A stretch of 64,000 nt of DNA from Rhizobium indicum (GTDB taxonomy: Bacteria > Pseudomonadota > Alphaproteobacteria > Rhizobiales > Rhizobiaceae): positions 186,001 to 250,000 of the forward strand of contig NZ_CP054022.1 in the NCBI RefSeq assembly GCF_005862305.2. Reading direction: 5' to 3'. The notes under the pieces were generated by a model. That model had not been told where the DNA came from, ran no database searches, and saw only the letters and a program-made list of their open reading frames with translations. Numbering within the stretch: the stretch's first letter is position 1; each line of letters starts with the position of its first letter. A program made the position numbers and the translations under genes. This document shows, piece after piece, positions 7,242 to 15,493 of the stretch.

Positions 7242-8594
7242 ATGACGTATTTGGAGGCGAGTAAAACGATGACACCTGAAGGTGAGACGCAAAAACCGGC
7301 GGGCCGCTTCAGCCTCCTTGGCCAGTTGTGGTTTCAGGTGCTGGCAGGGACGCTGCTCGGCATCCTCCTCGGTCATTTCGCGCCCGCCACTGCGGTGGCG
7401 ATGAAACCTTTCGGCGATGCCTTCATCAAAATGATCCGCATGATGATCGGGCCGATCATCTTCGTCACCGTTGTGCATGGTATCGCCGGCATGAACGACA
7501 TGAAGAGCGTCGGGCGTGTCGCGCTGAAATCCATCATCTATTTCGAGGCGATCACGATCTTGGCGCTGATCTTTGGACTGATCGCAGTCGATCTGTGGCG
7601 TCCGGGCGAGGGCATGAACATCGACGCTGCCGCAATCGATACCGCATCGATCAAGACCTATCTCGCGACGGCGCACGATCAGTCCATTTCAAGCTATTTC
7701 CTTGACATCATCCCGGACACCTTCGCCAGCGCGCTGACGGAAGGACACGTTCTGCAGGTGCTGTTTATCTCTGTCCTGTTCGGTATCGCCATCGCCGCCA
7801 TCGGAGAGCGCGGACGCCCGGTGTTCCAGGTGATCGAAAGCGCCTCGCAAGGGTTCTTCAAAATCATCGGCTACATCATGTACTTCGCGCCGCTCGGCGC
7901 CTTCGGCGCAATTGCCTTTACCGTCGGTCAGTTCGGCACCGCCTCGCTCTGGTCGCTGGGCGAGTTAATCATCGAGTTCTTCGTCGTCTGCGCACTGTTC
8001 ACAACAATCGTCCTCGGCAGCGTCGCCCATTGGTGCGGTGTCAGCCTGTGGCGGCTGCTAGGCTATCTCTGGGATGAAATCGTCATCGTCGCTGCGACCA
8101 CCTCGACCGAAACGGTGCTGCCGCGCCTCATCCAGAAGATGCGCAAGGCCGGCTGTGAGGAAAGTGTGGTCGGCTTCGTCATCCCGGCCGGCTATTCGTT
8201 CAATCTCGACGGCACATGCCTCTATCTGACCACCGTCGCGGTGTTCCTGGCACAGGCGACGAACACACATCTGACCTTCTGGCACGAACTCGGCCTGATC
8301 GCGGTGCTACTGCTCACCTCGAAGGGAGCGGCGGGCATCGCCGGAGCGGCCTTCGTTGTACTGGCGGCAACCCTGAACACCACCGGAACCATCCCGGTCG
8401 CCAGCATCGCGCTGATCCTCGGAATTCACCGCATCCTCGCCGAGGGGCTGACTTTTGTTAATCTGATCGGCAATGCGCTTGCCACCGTCGTGGTCGCCAA
8501 ATGGGAGGGCAAGCTTGACGAGCAGCTACTGGCCACCACTATCGGCAACGGCCGCTTGCGCGCCAGGCACCAAATCCCCGCCGCTGCGTTGTGA
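7242..8594 (+). CDS. dctA: DctA-type C4-dicarboxylate:cation symporter
   Basis: Inner-membrane carrier (450 aa, normal length) of the dicarboxylate/amino acid:cation symporter family. Visible features are the N-terminal LWFQVLAGTLLGILLGHF helix, the FIKMIRMMIGPIIFVTVVHGIAG loop, the serine-rich hairpin region near TTSTETVLPRLI, the NLDGTCLYLT helix (NxDG) and the late NLIGNALATVVVAKWEG segment. An AGGA site precedes ATG 7242. A second in-frame ATG at 7269 also has a GGAGG site, so the true N-terminus may be 9 residues shorter. It lies directly downstream of the ligK relic and shares its promoter region, so it may carry aromatic-derived dicarboxylates rather than succinate. Confidence 0.92.
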   Translation: MTYLEASKTMTPEGETQKPAGRFSLLGQLWFQVLAGTLLGILLGHFAPATAVAMKPFGDAFIKMIRMMIGPIIFVTVVHGIAGMNDMKSVGRVALKSIIYFEAITILALIFGLIAVDLWRPGEGMNIDAAAIDTASIKTYLATAHDQSISSYFLDIIPDTFASALTEGHVLQVLFISVLFGIAIAAIGERGRPVFQVIESASQGFFKIIGYIMYFAPLGAFGAIAFTVGQFGTASLWSLGELIIEFFVVCALFTTIVLGSVAHWCGVSLWRLLGYLWDEIVIVAATTSTETVLPRLIQKMRKAGCEESVVGFVIPAGYSFNLDGTCLYLTTVAVFLAQATNTHLTFWHELGLIAVLLLTSKGAAGIAGAAFVVLAATLNTTGTIPVASIALILGIHRILAEGLTFVNLIGNALATVVVAKWEGKLDEQLLATTIGNGRLRARHQIPAAAL

Positions 8595-9058
8595 CATGGT
8601 GAAAGACTCAGCTCTGGTTTGCGATCTATCCTATTTGGAAACCGATGTGTCGCATGTTTCATGCTTTTGCGAGCGCAGGGCCAAGCGCGGTCGTCTTCGG
8701 TAAATCCGGCCGAGCGTAGCTTTAAATTCACAAAACACACAGCGCATCGACATAGAACGTTCGCTTTGGTAGCGACCACCGGCAAATCTCACCAAGGCGA
8801 ACCGGCGGCCGGATCTGTGTGCTGCCGGCGGGAATACCGGGCTGAACTGCGACATCACTACGTCATCAGTCAAGCTGTTTGCCAACAGAACTGCGGAGAG
8901 CTTTTTTATTTCCGCGGCAAAACCTATCTACAAATTCTCGGCGGGATTGAGGACAACCGCCGATGCCGCCGAACGCATGGACAGGCCCGGAAAAGAACTT
9001 ATCTTCGAGGGGCCTTCCTTTCTGGAAGCCTCGAACCGAACAGCACGGGCAACGATCC
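8595..9058. other. Intergenic stretch without a recognisable gene
   Basis: A 464-base gap between dctA and the acetolactate synthase-like gene. Short frames occur on both strands but none shows a ribosome site with a recognisable protein. There is no strong inverted repeat followed by T residues. It must hold the promoter of the downstream gene, but I cannot place it. Confidence 0.5.
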
Positions 9059-10705
9059 ATGACCAAAGGCTCCGATCTTCTAGTGGCAGCGCTTGAGAAC
9101 GAAGGTGTCGACCGCATTTTCGGCATCCCAGGCGAAGAGAATCTCGACGTCGTCGAATCCATCCGCAAGTCGTCGATTGAGCTCGTGCTCACCCGACACG
9201 AGCAGGCAGCAGCTTTCATGGCGGCGACCTATGGCCGCCTGACAGGAAAGCCCGGCGTCTGCCTGACGACGCTCGGGCCTGGTGCTCTTAACCTCTCGAC
9301 GGGTGCCGCCTATGCCTTGCTCGGCGCGATGCCGATGGTGATGATCACAGGTCAGAAGGGGATCCTCTCGTCCCGCCAGGCGCGTTTCCAGGTGGTCGAC
9401 GTCGTCGCGTCGATGAAGCCGCTCACCAAGCTCGCAAGGCAGATCGTGTCGCCGCAGATGATCCCGACGACGGTCAGGGAGGCGTTCCGCATCGCCCAGG
9501 AGGAAAGGCCGGGGCCGGTGCATCTGGAGCTTCCGGAAGATATCGCGGCCGAAGAATGCCAGGAGGTGGCGCTGATTGCGCCGCATCAGCTCGAACTGCC
9601 GACGGCAAGCGATGCGGCCCTCGATCGCGCCGCCGCTCTCATCGCCGCAGCCAAACGTCCGCTTCTGATGTTCGGGGCCGCCGCCGCCCGTCCCCGCTCG
9701 ACCTCCGACATCGCGCAATTCGTGATCCGCACCCGCATTCCGTTCTTTACCACTCAGATGGGGAAGGGAACGGTTCCCGGCGGAACCGAACTTTATATGG
9801 GCACCGCCGCGCTGTCGGAGCGGGATTATGTCCACGAGGCCATCGAACAGGCTGACCTCATCATCACGATCGGCCATGACACGATCGAGAAGCCACCGTT
9901 CATCATGGGCAAGGGCGGCCCGAAGGTCGTTCATGTCGGATATCAGCCGGCGACCGTCGAGCAGGTCTACTTCCCGCAATCCGAAGTCATCGGCGACATC
10001 GGCCCTTCGCTGAAGGCGCTGGCGGATCGCCTCGAGGGCAAGCTGCCAAACGCGCAGGCGCTTCTTCATCTCCGGGAACGCATTCTCGAGCGCATCGCCG
10101 CGCGGGCGACGGAGGATCGCTTCACGCCACAGCGCCTGGTTCACGACATAAGAGAGGTGATGCCAAATGATGGCATCCTGGCGCTCGACAACGGCATGTA
10201 CAAGATCTGGTTCGCCCGGAATTACCGCACGCGGATGGCAAACACGCTGCTGCTCGACAATGCTCTTGCAACGATGGGAGCGGGGTTGCCTTCGGCCATG
10301 GTTGCCTCGATGCTCTACCCGGAGCGGCGGGTCATGGCGATCTGCGGCGATGGCGGCTTCATGATGAATTCCCAGGAACTCGAGACGGCTGTCCGGCTGA
10401 AGCTCAACCTCGTCGTTCTTGTCATCGAGGACAATGCTTATGGGATGATCCGCTGGAAGCAGGCGGTGGACGAGTTCCCGGATTTCGGGATGACCTTCGG
10501 CAATCCCGACTTCGTGAAATATGCCGAATCCTACGGCGCCAAGGGAACCCGGGTCGACGATATCGGCCAGTTCAAACAGGTTCTCGAAGAGGCATTCTCC
10601 GGAGGCGGCGTCCATCTGGTGAACGTCCCGGTCGACTACTCGGAAAATGAACGCGTGCTGGTAAAGGAGCTTCGCGAACGGCTCCCCGCGATATTGGAGG
10701 CCTGA
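9059..10705 (+). CDS. Thiamine-diphosphate enzyme, acetolactate synthase large-subunit type
   Basis: ThDP-dependent enzyme (548 aa) most like stand-alone acetolactate synthases, which join two pyruvates to 2-acetolactate. The N-terminal Pyr domain has FGIPGEENLD and the catalytic Glu in LVLTRHEQAAAFMAATYGRLTG. The central domain spans about 195-330. The PP domain has MGAGLPSAMVAS and the ThDP/Mg site GDGGFMMNSQELETAV ending at EDNAYGMI. No small regulatory subunit gene follows, which suggests a catabolic or orphan enzyme rather than the biosynthetic IlvBN. The ATG at 9059 aligns with the family start; its ribosome site is weak. A 32-residue longer frame adds nothing family-like. The exact substrate is not certain; related benzoylformate or sulfoacetaldehyde enzymes are possible. 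Confidence 0.8.
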   Translation: MTKGSDLLVAALENEGVDRIFGIPGEENLDVVESIRKSSIELVLTRHEQAAAFMAATYGRLTGKPGVCLTTLGPGALNLSTGAAYALLGAMPMVMITGQKGILSSRQARFQVVDVVASMKPLTKLARQIVSPQMIPTTVREAFRIAQEERPGPVHLELPEDIAAEECQEVALIAPHQLELPTASDAALDRAAALIAAAKRPLLMFGAAAARPRSTSDIAQFVIRTRIPFFTTQMGKGTVPGGTELYMGTAALSERDYVHEAIEQADLIITIGHDTIEKPPFIMGKGGPKVVHVGYQPATVEQVYFPQSEVIGDIGPSLKALADRLEGKLPNAQALLHLRERILERIAARATEDRFTPQRLVHDIREVMPNDGILALDNGMYKIWFARNYRTRMANTLLLDNALATMGAGLPSAMVASMLYPERRVMAICGDGGFMMNSQELETAVRLKLNLVVLVIEDNAYGMIRWKQAVDEFPDFGMTFGNPDFVKYAESYGAKGTRVDDIGQFKQVLEEAFSGGGVHLVNVPVDYSENERVLVKELRERLPAILEA

Positions 10706-11004
10706 GATGCCGCCTGCCATGAAGGTCCACAGGCGTTCGACCGCGAGCCGCGGAATTGCCGGCAGACGACGCGGCACGATGGAACAGATGCCTACCTCCT
10801 TGAACGGCGACTGGGGAATATGATGTCGAGCATCACTCAAAATTAGACAAGCATTGGATAACAGCTTGTTCAGCCAGGATCGACTTGCCTCGCCTGTTGT
10901 CGGGAGGCATGGTCTGTCACGGAACAACGGAATCACGAAACTACGGACGAGAGGTCCTTGACCATGCTCGAAAGCTCGCAGCGCAGCGCAAACATGGCTG
11001 ATTG
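10706..11004. other. Intergenic stretch without a recognisable gene
   Basis: A 299-base gap. A 38-codon frame starts at 10707, two bases after the preceding stop, but it matches nothing I know and has no ribosome site. Nothing else coding or structural stands out. Confidence 0.4.
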
Positions 11005-12129
11005 ATGTTTTCCTTCCTGCACAGTTCGGACCTTCATATTGGCAAGCGGTTTGGCAATCTTCCGGAGGATTTGAGAGGGCGCCTGCGCGAGGCGCGGCAT
11101 GGCGTGATCGGGAGACTCGCCAGTGCGGCACGAGAGCATGGGGCTGGTGTCATCCTGCTCGCGGGCGACACCTTCGATACCGAGACGCCGACACCGGCCG
11201 TGCTTCGCCAAGCGCTTGGCGAGATGGCCCGGAATTCACCGCTGCGTTGGGTTCTGCTTCCGGGCAATCACGATTCACTGCTGGCGGACCAGCTCTGGAG
11301 TGCTGCGCGTGGCGTGGTGCCCGACAATGTCATCCTGGCGACGGAAGCGGCGCCCCTTCCGCTTGGACCTGATGTCATGCTGCTGCCGGCGCCTTGCACG
11401 ACCAGGAGGCCGGGCCGCGACCTGACCGAATGGATGACGGGTGCCGCCACACCGGACGGCGCTATCCGCATCGGCCTCGCCCATGGCCCGATCCAGGAAT
11501 TTTCGGAGGATGCCACGGCCACCAACGTGATTGCGCCGAACCGCGCGGCGCTGGCCGGCCTCGACTACATGGCGCTCGGCGATTGGCACGGATCGGTGGC
11601 GGTGGACGCCAGAACATATTATAGCGGCGCGCCCGAGCCGGACCGTTTCAAGCATGACCGGCCGGGGCAGGCGATGGTCGTTTCCATTGCCGGGCAGGGA
11701 GCGATGCCGACGACGACGGCAGCAGTGACCGCCAGCTTTTCCTGGCAGACATTGCAGCTTCCGCTGCTGGCATCGGAAGACGGTGTTGAAGCGCTGAAGG
11801 CGGCACTGCCGGAACCCTTCGCGCGGCGACAAACCCTGTTGCGCGTCGCGCTGTCCGGCCGTGCCCGATTGAACGGGCGCACGGCAATGACCAGCCTGCT
11901 GCAACAGGTCGCGCCGGAATTTGCGCATCTGGAGATCGATACGGAACTGCTGGGGACCGATTGCGAGAGCGATGATCTCGAGATCATCGACCGAGCCGGT
12001 GCGCTACGCGATACTGCGGATTTGCTGCTTGCCGAAAGCCTCGACCAATCCCGCTCGGGCGATGACAGGGGCGTGGCGCGCGAGGCGTTGATCCGCCTGT
12101 TTTCCTATTGCGAGGCGATTGATCGATGA
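11005..12129 (+). CDS. SbcD/YhaO-like metallophosphoesterase, DNA repair exonuclease
   Basis: Calcineurin-like phosphoesterase (374 aa) of the SbcD/Mre11/YhaO group, expected to cut DNA ends with its ATPase partner. All metal-site motifs are visible: SSDLHIG at the start, LAGDTFDTE near residue 55, LPGNHDS near 90, LAHGPI near 160 and LGDWHG near 195. The protein begins at ATG 11005; the codon before it is a TTG that could also initiate. Its stop overlaps the start of the ATPase gene by four bases (ATGA), so the two are translated together as in other Mre11/Rad50-like pairs. Confidence 0.85.
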   Translation: MFSFLHSSDLHIGKRFGNLPEDLRGRLREARHGVIGRLASAAREHGAGVILLAGDTFDTETPTPAVLRQALGEMARNSPLRWVLLPGNHDSLLADQLWSAARGVVPDNVILATEAAPLPLGPDVMLLPAPCTTRRPGRDLTEWMTGAATPDGAIRIGLAHGPIQEFSEDATATNVIAPNRAALAGLDYMALGDWHGSVAVDARTYYSGAPEPDRFKHDRPGQAMVVSIAGQGAMPTTTAAVTASFSWQTLQLPLLASEDGVEALKAALPEPFARRQTLLRVALSGRARLNGRTAMTSLLQQVAPEFAHLEIDTELLGTDCESDDLEIIDRAGALRDTADLLLAESLDQSRSGDDRGVAREALIRLFSYCEAIDR

Positions 12130-14753
12130 AACTCAACGCTCTTCGCCTTCACAATGTCAAACGCTTCGCCGGCCGTGGCATAGCCATCGAGGGCATTACC
12201 GACGGCGTCAATGTGCTGAGCGCTGCCAACGAACACGGCAAATCGACCTGTTTCGAGGCGCTGCATGCGCTGTTCTTCCAGCCGCACGGCGGCACGCCAA
12301 AGAGCGTACAGATGCTGCGTCCCTATAGCAGTGGCAATCCGATCGTCGAGGCCGATATCACGATCGAAGCCGGCCGCTATCGCCTGACGAAGCAGTTCTA
12401 TGGCGGACGGCGCGCCAGCGTCACCGATCTCGGCAGCGGCCGGCTCGTCGCCCAGGCCGACGAGGCCGAGGCTTTCATCGGCGATCTCATTTCCGGCGGA
12501 ACTGCCGGCCCGGCAGGCCTGCTCTGGGTGCGCCAGGGCGTCACCGGCATCGAAAATCGTAGCAAGAGCGAGGAAGAAAACGACAAGCGGGTGCGCGAAA
12601 GCCTGTTGTCTTCGGTGCAGGGCGAGGTGGAGGCACTGACGGGCGGACGGCGCATGTCGGCGGTGCTCGAAGCCTGCGAGGATGAACTCAATCGCCTGGT
12701 CACCGCGACGCTCCGGCCAAAGACCGGAGGCCGCTTTGTCGCCGCGCTCGACGATCGTGACCGGCTGCAGGCGGAGGAGGCGCGGCTGGCCAAGGAGGTG
12801 GAGATGCTGCATGGCGCACTCGACCGCCGCCGCTCTGTGCAGGCGAGACTCAGCGAACTGGAAAATTCGGACGAAGAGGCGGGCCGGAAGGCGGCGATTG
12901 CCAATGCCGAGTCGGTGCTCGAGGCCGCTAAACTGCACGACAGGGAACTCAAGGCACTCGATGCCGAAGCTGCCCTGGCCGCCAGCCGTCGCGATGAGGC
13001 GCAGCAGGCATTCGACCGCTTCCACGCGGCATTGAACCGCAGTGACGAACTCGCGCGGCGTTTCGCCGTGACGGAAAAAGAGCTTTCAAATGCAGCCGAG
13101 CGACGCGCGGCATCGCTGGCCGAAAGCGAGGCAGCAACGGCGGAGGTTCAGGCAGCCGAAGAGGATGAGCGGGTAAACCGCGAATGGCTGGCCCGGCTGG
13201 AGGCAGCACTGCGTTCGCGCCATGCCGCAGAGCGGCTGGCGGAGGTTCGTCTGCATCTCGACCAGGCGGAAGCGGCGCGGCGGCAGATCGAGGACGCGGA
13301 GGCTGCACATGCATTGCTCGCCATTCCAGCCGATGCGATCGAACGGCTCGAAGCGTTGGATCTCAAGATCGTTGGCTTGCGTGCAGCAGCCGAAGTCGGT
13401 CTTCCCAGGCTCAGGATCGACTACCTGAAAGACGCCTCCGGCTCGGTGAGCATGGATCGCCAACCTTTGCCGGGGGGCGAGGACAAGAGCTTTGCCGGGG
13501 TGGCGAAACTCGACATAGCAGGCGTCGGTACGCTGACGATCCATTCCAGCCGGCAGGCAGAACAGGACGGGGCGCTCGAGACCGCGGAAGCCACGCGCCA
13601 AACATTGCTTGCCAGGCTCGGTGTCGATAGTTTGCGGGCGGCGCGACAGCGCGATATTGCCGCCCGGAACAAGCACGAGGAACTGGTGCGGGCACGGCAG
13701 CGGTTCGCCGACGTGGCTCCGAATGGTATCGACCAGCTTCACCTCGATGCCGCACGCTTTGCGGTACTCAGCCAGGGCCCAGTCGAACTCGACACCGACC
13801 CGGAGGAGGTGCGCGCCCGTCTCGCGGATGCGACGCAGCGTATCGACCTGGCGCGAAACCGGGCCCGGGAAGCGTCGATGATGCGCATGGAGGCCGGCGA
13901 GGCAATATTGCGTGCGCAGACGGAGCACGCCAAACTTGGTCAGGACCTCGAGGCCATCGTCGCGATCATCGGTCCCGAAGGCAGCCGAACGGAATTGCAA
14001 CGGGACCTTGCGGCAAAGCTTTCCAGCGCCAAAGAACAATGCGACGCGGTTGAGCTCCGGGCCGGGCCTTTGCGCAGGGCCGGGCGGGACCTCGCCGGCG
14101 CGGAAGCCGCTCTTGCCAGGGCACGTTCGGTCGCCGACGCCGCAGCACGTGAAATTGCCAGGTTACGCGAAGAGCTTGCCGACCTCGGCGGTCAAATTCG
14201 TACCCGCTCAGACAGTGCGGTGGAAGAAAACTGGTTGGAAACTCGCGGTTTGCTTGACGCTGCGCGGGAACAGGTAAAGCGGTTCGAGGCGGAGGTCGCC
14301 GTCCTGGATCGCCTGCGCAAGGCGCTGACGGCGACGCGAGCAGCCGCGCGCGACCTCTATCTCAAGCCTGTCATGAGCGAACTCGCCCCGCTGGTCGGCC
14401 TGCTGTTCGACGACATCTCGATTACCTTCGACGGCGACACCTTGCTGCCGCAGATCGTGCGCCGCAACGGCCTGGACGAGGATGTCGATCGGCTGAGCGG
14501 CGGCATGCGGGAGCAGCTCTCGGTGCTGACCCGCCTTGCGTTCGCCCGGCTGCTCGCCCGCGACGGCCGGCCGGCGCCCGTCATCCTCGATGATGCGCTT
14601 GTTTATTCCGACGACGACCGGATCGAGCGGATGTTCGATGCGCTGCACCGCCAGTCACGCGACCAGCAGATCCTCGTCTTCTCCTGCCGCCAGCGCGCCT
14701 TCGCCAAGCTGGGCGGCAATGTGCTCACCATGCAGCCATGGCAGCCGGATTAG
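12126..14753 (+). CDS. SbcC/YhaN-like coiled-coil AAA ATPase
   Basis: Large ATPase (875 aa) with the Rad50/SbcC/YhaN layout. An N-terminal half-ATPase carries Walker A (AANEHGKST, near residue 35). Long Ala/Glu/Arg-rich coiled coils fill roughly 185-690. A C-terminal half-ATPase carries the signature LSGGMREQLSVLTRLAFARLL (near 790), Walker B VILDDALVYSDDDR and the late FSCRQ motif. I see no CxxC zinc hook in the coil, which matches YhaN rather than SbcC. It overlaps the nuclease gene by ATGA. The pair presumably handles DNA ends in repair; a defence role is possible but not shown by the sequence. Confidence 0.82.
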   Translation: MKLNALRLHNVKRFAGRGIAIEGITDGVNVLSAANEHGKSTCFEALHALFFQPHGGTPKSVQMLRPYSSGNPIVEADITIEAGRYRLTKQFYGGRRASVTDLGSGRLVAQADEAEAFIGDLISGGTAGPAGLLWVRQGVTGIENRSKSEEENDKRVRESLLSSVQGEVEALTGGRRMSAVLEACEDELNRLVTATLRPKTGGRFVAALDDRDRLQAEEARLAKEVEMLHGALDRRRSVQARLSELENSDEEAGRKAAIANAESVLEAAKLHDRELKALDAEAALAASRRDEAQQAFDRFHAALNRSDELARRFAVTEKELSNAAERRAASLAESEAATAEVQAAEEDERVNREWLARLEAALRSRHAAERLAEVRLHLDQAEAARRQIEDAEAAHALLAIPADAIERLEALDLKIVGLRAAAEVGLPRLRIDYLKDASGSVSMDRQPLPGGEDKSFAGVAKLDIAGVGTLTIHSSRQAEQDGALETAEATRQTLLARLGVDSLRAARQRDIAARNKHEELVRARQRFADVAPNGIDQLHLDAARFAVLSQGPVELDTDPEEVRARLADATQRIDLARNRAREASMMRMEAGEAILRAQTEHAKLGQDLEAIVAIIGPEGSRTELQRDLAAKLSSAKEQCDAVELRAGPLRRAGRDLAGAEAALARARSVADAAAREIARLREELADLGGQIRTRSDSAVEENWLETRGLLDAAREQVKRFEAEVAVLDRLRKALTATRAAARDLYLKPVMSELAPLVGLLFDDISITFDGDTLLPQIVRRNGLDEDVDRLSGGMREQLSVLTRLAFARLLARDGRPAPVILDDALVYSDDDRIERMFDALHRQSRDQQILVFSCRQRAFAKLGGNVLTMQPWQPD

Positions 14754-14792
14754 GGCGAGCGGTCGATCCTGTCGTCTGGTTTGAACCGTTTG

Positions 14793-15092
14793 CTAATTGT
14801 CGTCGAAGCTGACGTCCTGGCCGCGATGGAAGACACGCAGGATAGATACGATGTTCTCTTCCACCACAAACGCGATGCTTGCCTTGCCGCGATACGCAAC
14901 GACGCGCAGTCCCGGCCGCAGGTCGTCACGCGCGGCGCCCCGCTCGGGAAACGTCTCAAAGCTGAGGCAGTAATCCACAATCTTACTGACGTAGTTGCGA
15001 GCCGTCTCCGGCCCGGCCTCGTCTATCAGATACACCAGCAGGGTTTCGAGGTCGTCGCTCGCCTCGGGCGCAAAAATAACGGTGCAGTTCAT
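14793..15092 (-). CDS. parE: ParE/RelE-family toxin
   Basis: Small basic toxin (99 aa) of the ParE/RelE fold; ParE members poison DNA gyrase. The visible family pattern is APEASDDLETLLVYLIDEAGPETARNYVSKIVDYC, then FPERGAARDDLRPGLRVVAYRGKASIAFVVEENIVSILRVFHRGQD. The last block carries the characteristic R-V-x-x-x-x-H-x-x-x-D ending. It starts 8 bases after the antitoxin stop and converges on the YhaN-like gene, 39 bases away. Confidence 0.88.
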   Translation of the reverse strand: MNCTVIFAPEASDDLETLLVYLIDEAGPETARNYVSKIVDYCLSFETFPERGAARDDLRPGLRVVAYRGKASIAFVVEENIVSILRVFHRGQDVSFDDN

Positions 15093-15100
15093 GCCCTGCG

Positions 15101-15376
15101 TTATTTCTTGGCGTGAGCGGCTATACGGGCATCGAGCCGCTGGCGAACTTCCTCGGCGGAGAGGGCGCGCTCGGGGTGGGCTTTCATTTCGTCATAGGTA
15201 GGCAGGACCTCATCGCGTAGCCATTTTTCAACGGCGGCGTCGCGGGCGGCCAAGGTGCGTAGGCCGTCACGGATAACTTCGCTCTCGGTCGCATATTCGC
15301 CGGAGCTGACTTTGGCCTTCACCATTTGCGCCATTTCCAGCGGGAGGGTGATAGTGAGAGGTTGGGTTGTGCGCAT
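15101..15376 (-). CDS. parD: ParD-type antitoxin
   Basis: Antitoxin (91 aa) with an N-terminal ribbon-helix-helix DNA-binding domain (PLTITLPLEMAQMVKAKVSSGEYATESEVIRDGLRTL) and an acidic C-terminal tail that would wrap the toxin (EVLPTYDEMKAHPERALSAEEVRQRLD). This is the usual ParD size and order, antitoxin first. A GAGG site lies 9 bases upstream of the ATG. A perfect palindrome 34 bases upstream is the likely autoregulatory site. Confidence 0.88.
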   Translation of the reverse strand: MRTTQPLTITLPLEMAQMVKAKVSSGEYATESEVIRDGLRTLAARDAAVEKWLRDEVLPTYDEMKAHPERALSAEEVRQRLDARIAAHAKK

Positions 15377-15409
15377 GGTGTGTATCCTCGTTATCTCCTT
15401 ATAGCATGC

Positions 15410-15428
15410 CGTATGATTAAATCATACG
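15410..15428. promoter_or_regulatory. Perfect 19-bp palindrome, probable ParD operator
   Basis: CGTATGATT-A-AATCATACG is a perfect inverted repeat upstream of parD. On the minus strand a TATAAG -10-like element follows near 15392-15397, so the palindrome overlaps the core promoter. Ribbon-helix-helix antitoxins repress their own operon at such sites. Confidence 0.65.
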
Positions 15429-15493
15429 CTTTACATATAAGCGATCCTTGGAGCGCTGATCGCGAAAATGGCTTGTTAGGCGCGACACCACGC

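Noticed and set aside
10707..10823. 38-codon frame starting two bases after the acetolactate synthase-like stop
   Set aside because: No ribosome site, no family resemblance and strongly basic composition; probably spacer.
9080..11131. 683-codon minus-strand frame opposite the acetolactate synthase-like gene
   Set aside because: Charged low-complexity composition, no ribosome site, antisense to a well-motifed ThDP enzyme; a shadow frame.
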